Source: Oligoflexia bacterium | GTDB taxonomy: Bacteria; Bdellovibrionota; UBA1018 | Direction: 5' to 3' | Length of the DNA: 16,293 bases | Assembly (NCBI GenBank): GCA_025352185.1 | Contig: JANXTV010000018.1 | Span: 1-16,293, forward strand | Shown: one piece after another, positions 7,048 to 13,331 of the stretch | Position numbering within the stretch: the first letter of the stretch is position 1 | Layout of the letters: each line of letters opens with the position of its first letter | Position numbers and translations under genes: made by a program | Notes under the pieces: model-generated | Told to the model about the DNA's origin: nothing | What the model saw: only the letters and a program-made list of their open reading frames with translations | Databases searched by the model: none

Positions 7048-8421
7048 ATGCAAATTAAGAAGTTCGAAGCCCCATCGATTCAAGAAGCCCTCGACGCCAT
7101 TCGCCGGGACCTCGGTCCCGAAGCGATCATTCTCCAGACGAAACGGAATCGAAAAGGCTTCGGCCTGATGGGCGGAACGAGCGTCGAAGTGACGGCAGCC
7201 ATCTCGGATCGTTCGGCGACGAAGCGCGAATTTTCCGAACGGAGACTCTCCGAAGGTGGAAAGGAAACCATTCGGAATCTCTCCGCATCGAAGCAGGCCG
7301 ACATCCTCGAGAAATCCGTAGAACGTGCCCATGCCCGGAGTTCCGGAAAGACCGCGGGAATTCAGATTCCAAAGAAACTCACCGAGCGCCGATACGCCGA
7401 CATCGACTCCCACGACATTCCCCGCACCGAAGCCCGGGCTCTGGCTCCGCGGGTGAACGTCTCGCCGGCGATGAATCAGGGCGCGATGGTTTCTCCCGGT
7501 CCGGCCGCCCACCTGGAGGACGAAGTTCGTCACCTAAAGCGCATGATTGAAGAGCTGAAGATCGCGCAGGAAGATGCCGGGACGGGCGGGAACGCGTTTG
7601 CGAGTCAGCTCCACGATAATCCCGCTCTCATGGACGCCTTCGAACACCTCCTTATGAACGGAGTCGATAAACGTTACGCCCTCGGGCTCGTAAAAAAGGC
7701 CGGGTTTGAGCTCGGCCCGTCGGATTCTAAGAATCCGGACGCGGTCCTGGACCAGGTTACCTACGAAGTCATGAGCGCAATCGATACCCTAAATCCCTTC
7801 GAGAATCTGACTCCGGGATCTCGGGGAGAGGCCGGACCGTTTTGCGCGGCCCTCGTCGGTCCGACGGGAGTGGGAAAGACGACGACGCTTGCGAAACTCG
7901 CCAGTCTCGCGGTGTTGAAAAAAAATCTGCGCGTCGGCCTCGTGAATCTCGACGTTTATAAAGTTGCGGCTTTTGATCAGCTCCAGACCTACGCGAAAAT
8001 TCTGAATGTGCCGTTTCGTTCGGCGCAGAATCTCGAGGAGCTCCAAGCCGCCCTCGCCGACTTCCGGGGGCTCGACTTAGTGCTGATCGATACGACGGGA
8101 CGTTCCCAGCGGGACGAGGCGAGTCTAAAGGAAATGGCAGAGCTGATTCGCGCCCTCGAAATTCCGGTTCAAATTCATCTCTGCGCGGCGAGTTCGACTC
8201 GCGATCTTGAACTCTACGATATTGCGAATCGTTTTTCGGTATTTAAGCCGACCGCGCTCGCCGTGACGAAGCTCGATGAATCTTCCCTTTTCGGTTCCAT
8301 CTTTAATGTCGCGCAAAGATCAAAGCTTCCCCTCAGTTATTTCACGACCGGTCAGCGGGTACCCGAAGACCTCGAGGACGCGAGTCGCGAACGAGTCGCG
8401 GCTCTGATCATGGATCTCTAG
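7048..8421 (+). CDS. flhF: FlhF, SRP-type GTPase for polar flagellum placement
   Basis: A 457-residue SRP-family GTPase that marks the cell pole for flagellar assembly. Residues 1-55 are the conserved B-domain start (MQIKKFEAPSIQEALDAIRR, then LGPEAIILQTKRNRKGFGLM). Residues 60-150 are a variable linker. A helical N domain follows, with the PAAHLEDEVRHLKRMIEEL region at its front. The G domain begins near 265. G1/P-loop GPTGVGKTTT is at 271-280, DTTGR (G3) at 348-352 and TKLDE (G4) at 407-411, so nucleotide binding looks intact. The downstream gene keeps the FlhF-activating helix of FlhG, which fits a functional pair. GAGG at 7037-7040 gives a 7-base spacer to the start at 7048. Confidence 0.96.
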   Translation: MQIKKFEAPSIQEALDAIRRDLGPEAIILQTKRNRKGFGLMGGTSVEVTAAISDRSATKREFSERRLSEGGKETIRNLSASKQADILEKSVERAHARSSGKTAGIQIPKKLTERRYADIDSHDIPRTEARALAPRVNVSPAMNQGAMVSPGPAAHLEDEVRHLKRMIEELKIAQEDAGTGGNAFASQLHDNPALMDAFEHLLMNGVDKRYALGLVKKAGFELGPSDSKNPDAVLDQVTYEVMSAIDTLNPFENLTPGSRGEAGPFCAALVGPTGVGKTTTLAKLASLAVLKKNLRVGLVNLDVYKVAAFDQLQTYAKILNVPFRSAQNLEELQAALADFRGLDLVLIDTTGRSQRDEASLKEMAELIRALEIPVQIHLCAASSTRDLELYDIANRFSVFKPTALAVTKLDESSLFGSIFNVAQRSKLPLSYFTTGQRVPEDLEDASRERVAALIMDL

Positions 8422-8443
8422 CGGAAGAGAAGGATCACGCGAG

Positions 8444-8992
8444 ATGGCTGACCAAGCGGAAACGTTACGTTCGATGATGAAGTTTTTCACGGCGAAACGG
8501 GCCCCGAAAAGCGAACGCGCGATCACGGTGTTCTTAGCGCCCGAAGTACGCCGTAAAAGACTCTTTTCGCCACGCGAACTCTCGCTTTTAAACCGAAAAC
8601 GTCACGGTATCTGTCGGATTCGCGACGAAAGTGAGCCACTCGCTGATTCCGGCGGTAGCCCGGAGATTCTGGGTCGGCTGACCGTGCTTTCGGGGGACGA
8701 AGTGGACCTCCTCGCCAGTTACCAGCGCGTAAAAAACGAGTGCCGGGACCGAGGTGTCAAAAAAATGGACATTTTAATCTGCGGCGTGGAGAGCGAATCC
8801 GAAGGGCGCCGTATTTTTGTTCAGCTTTTTGAGACGTGCCGTCGTTTTCTCGACATCGATTTAATTTATATCGGTGCGCTTTCGAAGGGCGAAAAAATCC
8901 GAGAGAGCATCGCGATCTCAAAATTTCTGTTACACTATCAGAGTAGGACCCGCGAATGTCCGAACGGGGCAGGAAGCCCAGATGGCAGGTAG
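8444..8992 (+). CDS. Reduced FlhG-like protein: FlhF-activating helix and FlhG C-terminus, no ATPase core
   Basis: A 182-residue protein in the exact slot where polar-flagellum clusters carry flhG/fleN, a MinD-like ATPase of about 270-300 residues that limits flagellar number. Residues 3-9, DQAETLR, match the DQAxxLR motif of the FlhG N-terminal helix known to stimulate the FlhF GTPase. Residues about 77-97 (GRLTVLSGDEVDLLASYQRV) and 129-146 (FETCRRFLDIDLIYIGAL) resemble the later FlhG region, where the family reads V-x-x-PE-x-x-x-x-x-DAY-x-x-x-K and R-FLD-x-x-L-x-x-x-G. No GKGGVGK Walker A, switch I or DTGAG-type switch II is present. Only about 65 residues separate the two recognisable parts. 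AITVFLAPEVRRKR (26-39) may be a decayed first strand and P-loop. AGAAGGA at 8427-8433 supports the start. Confidence 0.72.
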   Translation: MADQAETLRSMMKFFTAKRAPKSERAITVFLAPEVRRKRLFSPRELSLLNRKRHGICRIRDESEPLADSGGSPEILGRLTVLSGDEVDLLASYQRVKNECRDRGVKKMDILICGVESESEGRRIFVQLFETCRRFLDIDLIYIGALSKGEKIRESIAISKFLLHYQSRTRECPNGAGSPDGR

Positions 8993-10286
8993 CAGTATGC
9001 CAGTTAAAAAGCCAGGGAAGAGGCAAGGTGAGTCGATGGGCCTGAATCACGGTATTCAGAAGTATAGAGAGTCTGTAAAGGCGGCCACTAAAGTGAGCGC
9101 AAAGAGTAAAACCGCGGAGAAATCCCCGGAAAAAAACTCGCATGAGAAGACCCTCGAGAAAAACATCGAGAAAACTCTCCGCGCAGCAAAAAAAGAAAAG
9201 AGCGCCGAAGCCGAGAAAGTCGAATCTTCCGCGAAGATGAAGACGGCGGCCGCAAAGACCCTAAAATCGGCGGCGAAAGCCCCGATAAAGGCCATCTTAG
9301 CGAAGGAAATCGCGAAGGGTGCGGCGAAATCGACGACGACGAAAGCCGCTGTAACTAAAGCCGCTACCGGGAAAGCCGAAACCGAGGAGACGGAAGTCGA
9401 AGCGACCGAAGGCGAAGAAGGCGCGGTCCTCGAAGCAGCGGCCGAAAGTGAAGAAGCGCTGCAGAAAGAACTCGAAGAAGAAATTGCGCGGGATGCGGTT
9501 CAGACTTCTTCCCTCGTGAAGGAAGATTTCTCGCCAGTAAATAGCACGCGGGATCGCCTCGTCGTGGAATATGCTCCGCTGATTAAGTACATCGCGCAGA
9601 AGATTGCGGCCCGCCTACCGACGAACATCGAACTCGACGATCTCATGTCGAGCGGCGTGATCGGTCTGATGGATGCGATCGAAAAATACGATGCGACTCG
9701 CGATAATAAATTTAAAACCTACGCCGAATTCCGAATTCGGGGAGCGATCCTCGACGAACTTCGGGCGCAGGACTGGGTACCCCGGTCGGTTCGTGAGAAG
9801 GCAAAGGCGCTCGAGCGCTGTTACGCCCGGATCGAGCAGACGAAGGGACGCCAGGCAACCGACGAAGAAGTTTGCGCCGATTTAGGCGTATCGCAGGAAG
9901 AGTACCACGAGATGCTGAGCCAGGTTCGCTCGGTTTCCCTGCTCTCTTTCGACGATGTGCAGAACTTCTCGAAAGCCGATAAGCGGGCACTCCACGGATT
10001 CAGTGACGTATCGAACTATAAGAGTCCGACGCCGTTTTCGGAAGTGAACCACGCGGCTCTAAAACGCATGATTTCCGAGGCGATTAATGACCTTCCGGAA
10101 AAGCAGCGCCTCGTCCTTTCGCTCTATTACTACGAGGATCTGAACCTGAAGGAAATCGGGCGCGTTCTCGACGTGACCGAGTCCCGCGTTTCGCAGCTCC
10201 ACACGCAGGCTATTTTACGCCTGAAGGGGAAGTTGCGGAATCACTGGGACGAGTTTATTACCCTCTTCGGAGCCGGTGGCCTCTAA
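8982..10286 (+). CDS. fliA: FliA, flagellar sigma factor (sigma-28) with long N-terminal extension
   Basis: A sigma factor that directs RNA polymerase to late flagellar and chemotaxis genes. From the chosen start it has 434 residues, against about 240-260 for the family. Residues 1-132 are a Lys/Ala/Ser-rich basic region, 133-171 an acidic Glu/Ala run, and 189-434 a normal FliA. Region 2 begins TRDRLVVEYAPLIKYIAQKI and contains DDLMSSGVIGLMDAIEKYD, FKTYAEFRIRGAILDELRAQ and DWVPRSVREK. Region 4 ends with LPEKQRLVLSLYYYEDLNLK, EIGRVLDVTESRVSQLHTQA and ILRLKGKL. The start at 8982 (AGGA at 8971-8974, spacer 7) overlaps the flhG-like gene by 11 bases. ATGs at 8997 and 9036 (AAGGTG at 9025-9030) are alternatives. 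A longer frame back to 8874 lacks a ribosome binding site. Confidence 0.93.
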   Translation: MAGSSMPVKKPGKRQGESMGLNHGIQKYRESVKAATKVSAKSKTAEKSPEKNSHEKTLEKNIEKTLRAAKKEKSAEAEKVESSAKMKTAAAKTLKSAAKAPIKAILAKEIAKGAAKSTTTKAAVTKAATGKAETEETEVEATEGEEGAVLEAAAESEEALQKELEEEIARDAVQTSSLVKEDFSPVNSTRDRLVVEYAPLIKYIAQKIAARLPTNIELDDLMSSGVIGLMDAIEKYDATRDNKFKTYAEFRIRGAILDELRAQDWVPRSVREKAKALERCYARIEQTKGRQATDEEVCADLGVSQEEYHEMLSQVRSVSLLSFDDVQNFSKADKRALHGFSDVSNYKSPTPFSEVNHAALKRMISEAINDLPEKQRLVLSLYYYEDLNLKEIGRVLDVTESRVSQLHTQAILRLKGKLRNHWDEFITLFGAGGL

Positions 10287-10294
10287 GTCACTCG

Positions 10295-11317
10295 TTAAAA
10301 AGTAGAATAAGAGAAGGACGAGACGAGGTTCAGGACCCGCTCGTCCTCTCGATTTTTATCGTCCTTAGAGATCCCGTCGGGATAGTTTCCCTGTGGTTTT
10401 GCGGCCTCGAGGCGCTCGAGGAGTGTTCCGCCCGTGAGTCCTTTCGAGAAGTACTCGGACATCGCTTCCTTCACGTGGTCTTTTAGCGGGGCGGCATAGC
10501 CAAATAGGGTCGCAAACGCATAGATCGAGTCGGTGAGGTTCTGGGCGACGAGGTAGGCGGACTGATTTCCCGAATAGCTTTCAAATCCGATGAATGCCCG
10601 AATGACTCCGGGAACGTGGACGTTTTTCGTAAGTCCGCTGAATTCATTCGAGCAAAGTACGGTGGTGCCCTTATTCGCGCAGGTCGTGACCTGGTGGTAG
10701 AGGTCCATATATTTAGTCGCGTCCGGTGTGGTTGGGTCGAGGTCGCAGGTCTGGATCCAGACGTTCCCCGAGGAGTTCATTCGCTCCGAACAGAGGGTTC
10801 TTGAATGGCTCTTATAAAAAACCTTCCACCCGTCCGCCCATCCGGTGAGCTCAAAGTAGTATTTTCCGTCTGCGGCTTCGATTCGTTCGGACTTCGTTCG
10901 AACTTTTCGAAGAGGATTTTTCTTATCCTTGTGCTCTGCGAGCAGCGTCGAAACGGAATTAGACTCGTCGGTCGTGCGGTAAGAATGGAGAATATCCGCG
11001 TACGTGAGCTTCGAGTTCAACGCGATTTCGAAGTCAATTCGAAGCGCATATTTAGTTATTTTTTTCTCGAGATTGGTTTCCTGAGGATTTACCGGCGTGA
11101 TGACGACTTTTTCTTTCAGGCTAACCACATTCGACGCCGGGCTGCGGGAGGCGGACGCGGGCGCGCGGTTCGGTGTGTTTTCGTCGTCCTTGCCTTGGAA
11201 AAAAGCGGGGAGAATCGCGAGAATCACCATGACGAAGAAACCCAGGGCGGTCGGTTTCGTTTTACCCTGGACGGCCGTTCGTCGAATCACTTTTTTAGGT
11301 CCGCGGGTGACGCTCAT
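10295..11317 (-). CDS. Single-pass membrane protein with large exported domain, unknown function
   Basis: I do not recognise this 340-residue protein. Residues 1-23 are strongly basic (RGPKKVIRR, GKTK) and residues 24-41 form one hydrophobic helix (ALGFFVMVILAILPAFFQ). That predicts a signal anchor with the rest in the periplasm. Residues 42-65 are a Ser/Pro/Ala linker. The remaining ~270 residues are soluble-looking and contain four cysteines (176, 191, 213, 222), which could make two disulfides, consistent with export. Its ATG shares one base with the TAA of the upstream PilZ gene (TAATG), so the two are probably translationally coupled. The 3' end carries the terminator-like hairpin shared with fliA. 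The coupling suggests a link to PilZ/c-di-GMP signalling, by inference only. Confidence 0.85.
   Translation of the reverse strand: MSVTRGPKKVIRRTAVQGKTKPTALGFFVMVILAILPAFFQGKDDENTPNRAPASASRSPASNVVSLKEKVVITPVNPQETNLEKKITKYALRIDFEIALNSKLTYADILHSYRTTDESNSVSTLLAEHKDKKNPLRKVRTKSERIEAADGKYYFELTGWADGWKVFYKSHSRTLCSERMNSSGNVWIQTCDLDPTTPDATKYMDLYHQVTTCANKGTTVLCSNEFSGLTKNVHVPGVIRAFIGFESYSGNQSAYLVAQNLTDSIYAFATLFGYAAPLKDHVKEAMSEYFSKGLTGGTLLERLEAAKPQGNYPDGISKDDKNREDERVLNLVSSFSYSTF
10311..10357. terminator. Bidirectional intrinsic terminator between fliA and the converging gene
   Basis: GAGAAGGACGAG (10311-10322) pairs with CTCGTCCTCTC (10340-10350), an 11-bp stem with one bulged A and a 17-base loop. On the + strand a run of five T follows at 10353-10357, ending fliA transcripts. 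Read on the - strand, the hairpin is followed by a T-rich stretch (TTATTCTACTTTTT), so it can also end the opposing transcript. The hairpin lies inside codons of the minus-strand gene ending at 10295, whose stop is only 8 bases from the fliA stop. Confidence 0.65.
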
Positions 11318-12060
11318 TAAGCAGCCTTAGCCGGGTCGAAATCTTTTAAGGCGTCGAGTACCGAAGCGGTCGATTCGGTCGATGCTCCCGCATCCGGAAC
11401 GGTCCCTGCGGGAGGATTTGCGGCCTTTAAGGCTTCCGCGGCGACTTCGGCGGCTTTCGCCGCTGCCATTTCGGCCGCGACTTGTTCATCGGAAGGTGCC
11501 GCGCCCTCGTCGGACTCTTTCGGAGCCGGAACGTCGATGGCGAGTGGATCGCCCGTTACCGCGGCCGCGGCGACCGGAGTTTCCGCCGTCACGGGCGGAG
11601 TCGTAAATTCTTCTTCGATGAAGAGACCCTTTTTATTCACGTAGAGGTCGCCGAGTTTCTCGCAGAATTTTTTAAATTCGGCTTCGATCGTCGCGTCTTT
11701 CCAGAGGAGCGCGAGGCCCACTCGGTAGGGATAAGTTTGGGTCGTCAGCACGTGGGACGACGAAGGTTGGTACTGGCACCAGACGACCTTCGCCGTGAGG
11801 CGAAAAGGTTTCGGGTGTTCGAATTGGATCGTGAGCTCGACGTTCGGCGTGAGGCCGGTCACGGCGTAGGCGCAGAATCCATCGGGCGTTAAATCATTCA
11901 GGAGCGCGCGGGCCGGTACTTCGATGAGGAAGCCGTCGTCGGAGCGGAAACTGAGTACGAGGTCGGCGCGACGAACGTGAATCGGGCGGGTAAGGCGTTC
12001 CCTTTCCCGATTTTTTGCCGATATAAGGGCCTTAATCCGTTGGTTGGTAGATGACCACAT
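11317..12060 (-). CDS. PilZ-domain protein with Ala/Pro-rich C-terminal tail
   Basis: A 247-residue cytoplasmic protein. Residues about 18-130 fit a PilZ c-di-GMP receptor domain: an arginine cluster RERERLTR (18-25) in the R-x-x-x-R position, strands near LVLSFRSDDGFLIEVPARAL, and DLTPDG (56-61), close to the D/N-x-S-x-x-G ligand motif with Thr for Ser. The domain ends near YRVGLALLWKD, like the usual G-V-x-F strand. Residues about 160-247 are a low-complexity Ala/Glu/Pro tail ending FDPAKAA. PilZ proteins often adjust motility or secretion to c-di-GMP. The place next to a flagellar operon fits but does not prove that role. The start has AAGGAG (complement of 12071-12076, spacer about 10), which lies inside a strong hairpin. 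The domain call rests on motif and pattern only. Confidence 0.75.
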   Translation of the reverse strand: MWSSTNQRIKALISAKNRERERLTRPIHVRRADLVLSFRSDDGFLIEVPARALLNDLTPDGFCAYAVTGLTPNVELTIQFEHPKPFRLTAKVVWCQYQPSSSHVLTTQTYPYRVGLALLWKDATIEAEFKKFCEKLGDLYVNKKGLFIEEEFTTPPVTAETPVAAAAVTGDPLAIDVPAPKESDEGAAPSDEQVAAEMAAAKAAEVAAEALKAANPPAGTVPDAGASTESTASVLDALKDFDPAKAA

Positions 12061-12064
12061 AAGC

Positions 12065-12111
12065 GAAACGCTCCTTCCCCATAAACCTTATCGGTGGGGA
12101 GGGAGCGTTTC
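12065..12111 (-). promoter_or_regulatory. Hairpin that buries the PilZ ribosome binding site
   Basis: GAAACGCTCCTTCCCC (12065-12080) and GGGGAGGGAGCGTTTC (12096-12111) form a 16-bp stem with one mismatch and a 15-base loop. On the minus-strand transcript the downstream arm contains AAGGAG, the only good ribosome binding site for the PilZ gene, ending about 10 bases from its ATG. Folding would block translation unless opened by a ligand, protein, temperature or upstream ribosomes. It could instead end transcripts of the barrel gene upstream, but the following T-tract (TTTCGCTT) is poor. Confidence 0.6.
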
Positions 12112-12138
12112 CTTAGCTGACTTTACGATTCGGGTATT

Positions 12139-12168
12139 GCTTAAGCTATTGAAAAGAATGACTTAAGT
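12139..12168. promoter_or_regulatory. Pair of 8-base dyads sharing a CTTAAG core
   Basis: GCTTAAGC (12139-12146) and ACTTAAGT (12161-12168) are each perfect palindromes around CTTAAG. Their centres are 22 bases apart, two helical turns, so dimers bound to both would sit on one face. They lie in the 125-base gap between the barrel gene and the PilZ gene, upstream of the PilZ leader hairpin. The arrangement looks like a tandem operator. No convincing -35/-10 pair could be placed beside it. Confidence 0.4.
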
Positions 12169-12185
12169 GGCGACTCGCATTTTCC

Positions 12186-13313
12186 TTAAAGCGCGATCCC
12201 GATTCGGGCCGCATATCGGCGGTCTTCTTGGCCCCCGGTATTCAGCGACATTTCTTCTCCGTAAGTCGAGAAATCGAGTTTCAAGACGGGTAGGTCGATT
12301 CCCACTCCCGCGCAGAGGTAACCCTGGTTAAAGCCAGCGCGGAGGAAGAGCGTATCCTTCATCGCGATTTCTCCACCGAAGTGGATGAGCCGGAAGAGGG
12401 AACCGCCGCTGTTGTTGCCGATATCCTGAATTTCGAAAGCGAGCGTCGTGGCTCCGAGTCCGAAGAGGCTATCGCGTCGAGCGGCGACCCCGGCGTTTAC
12501 GGTTCGGGGCTGCTTTACCGGAGTCGGTTGCGTACCCGAAATGAGATCGAGGCCGGATTTATACTCGGATCCGATCACGTTATTAATCGCGAACGCCGAC
12601 TGGAGGTCCCAGTCGTGCGGGCGCCACGCGATATTATGGCGAGCGCCCAGATCGAAGTCGACCTTGTTTCCTTCGCCGGCGACATCGCTCACGGATTTAA
12701 AGGACGTTCCTTTAATATAGTCGATCGTCGAGAAGGTGTCCCGAGTCGCGACCCGGTAGGAATAGTGCGCGGTGACGCCGACGGCGACCCGGTCTTCTTC
12801 CGCGAATTTCCGGGCAAAGCTGACGGCCGGACCGATATCCATGAAGACGTCGGGTTCAATCGACATATTCTTCCGAAGACTGATATCGGCTTGGGTGCTT
12901 TGGACTAGTCCGACGGCGAATGAGTTTCGCTCGGCGAAAAAATGCGGGGTATAAAACGCCGGGATCACGGTTTGGATTCGGACGTGGTTATTCGTTCCCG
13001 CGGTTTCTGCCAGGTTCTCGATTTTATCGCCAGACTTCGTGAGTTTTCCTACGTTCCGGATGGATCCACTGTTTAACTCGACGAGCATATTAATGATGTC
13101 GAGACGCCATTTTTTATTATCCGCCATGCGGGCCGGGTTCGCGAAGAAGTTCTCTTCGTAAAGACCGGTCGTATAACGAACGCCCCCCATGCCCGAAGAC
13201 CGGGCCGACTGGAATGGGCGGATAATGTTATCGAAACTTCGTGAAGCTTCCGCTCCAGAGATCGAAAGGAGGGAACCGAGGAGCGTGAGGGAAAGGATTT
13301 TATTCTTTTTCAT
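12186..13313 (-). CDS. Predicted outer-membrane beta-barrel protein (FadL/PorV-like style)
   Basis: A 375-residue secreted protein. Residues 1-23 are a classic signal peptide (KKNK, then a hydrophobic core, ending ISGAEA). The mature start has GMGGVRYTTGLYEENFFANP followed by ARMADN. A glycine-rich opening leading to an A/F-NPA motif is typical of FadL/PorV-like and UPF0164-like barrels. The rest alternates polar and hydrophobic residues, as in beta strands, and ends RRYAARIGIAL, a plausible barrel C-terminus. The exact family cannot be fixed by eye. A GAAAGGAAA ribosome binding site precedes the ATG. It starts 18 bases after the lipoprotein stop, so the two are very likely one operon and may work together at the outer membrane. 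Confidence 0.8.
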   Translation of the reverse strand: MKKNKILSLTLLGSLLSISGAEASRSFDNIIRPFQSARSSGMGGVRYTTGLYEENFFANPARMADNKKWRLDIINMLVELNSGSIRNVGKLTKSGDKIENLAETAGTNNHVRIQTVIPAFYTPHFFAERNSFAVGLVQSTQADISLRKNMSIEPDVFMDIGPAVSFARKFAEEDRVAVGVTAHYSYRVATRDTFSTIDYIKGTSFKSVSDVAGEGNKVDFDLGARHNIAWRPHDWDLQSAFAINNVIGSEYKSGLDLISGTQPTPVKQPRTVNAGVAARRDSLFGLGATTLAFEIQDIGNNSGGSLFRLIHFGGEIAMKDTLFLRAGFNQGYLCAGVGIDLPVLKLDFSTYGEEMSLNTGGQEDRRYAARIGIAL

Positions 13314-13331
13314 TTTAATATTTCCTTTCGT

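Noticed and set aside
7041..7058. Five-codon mini-ORF overlapping the flhF start
   Set aside because: Its ATG is too close to the GAGG box, and 7048 gives the conserved FlhF N-terminus with better spacing. Probably chance.
8874..8981. Upstream ATG extending fliA to 470 residues
   Set aside because: No ribosome binding site, deep overlap with the flhG-like gene, and the added residues look like out-of-frame translation of that gene.
9975..9982. GCCGATAA, an exact sigma-28 -10 box
   Set aside because: It is inside fliA coding sequence on the sense strand, and no TAAA-type -35 lies at the right distance upstream.
12088..12094. CCGATAA on the - strand, a sigma-28-like -10 before the PilZ gene
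   Set aside because: The nearest TAAAG element is about 12 bases too far away, and the box lies in the loop of the ribosome-binding-site hairpin.
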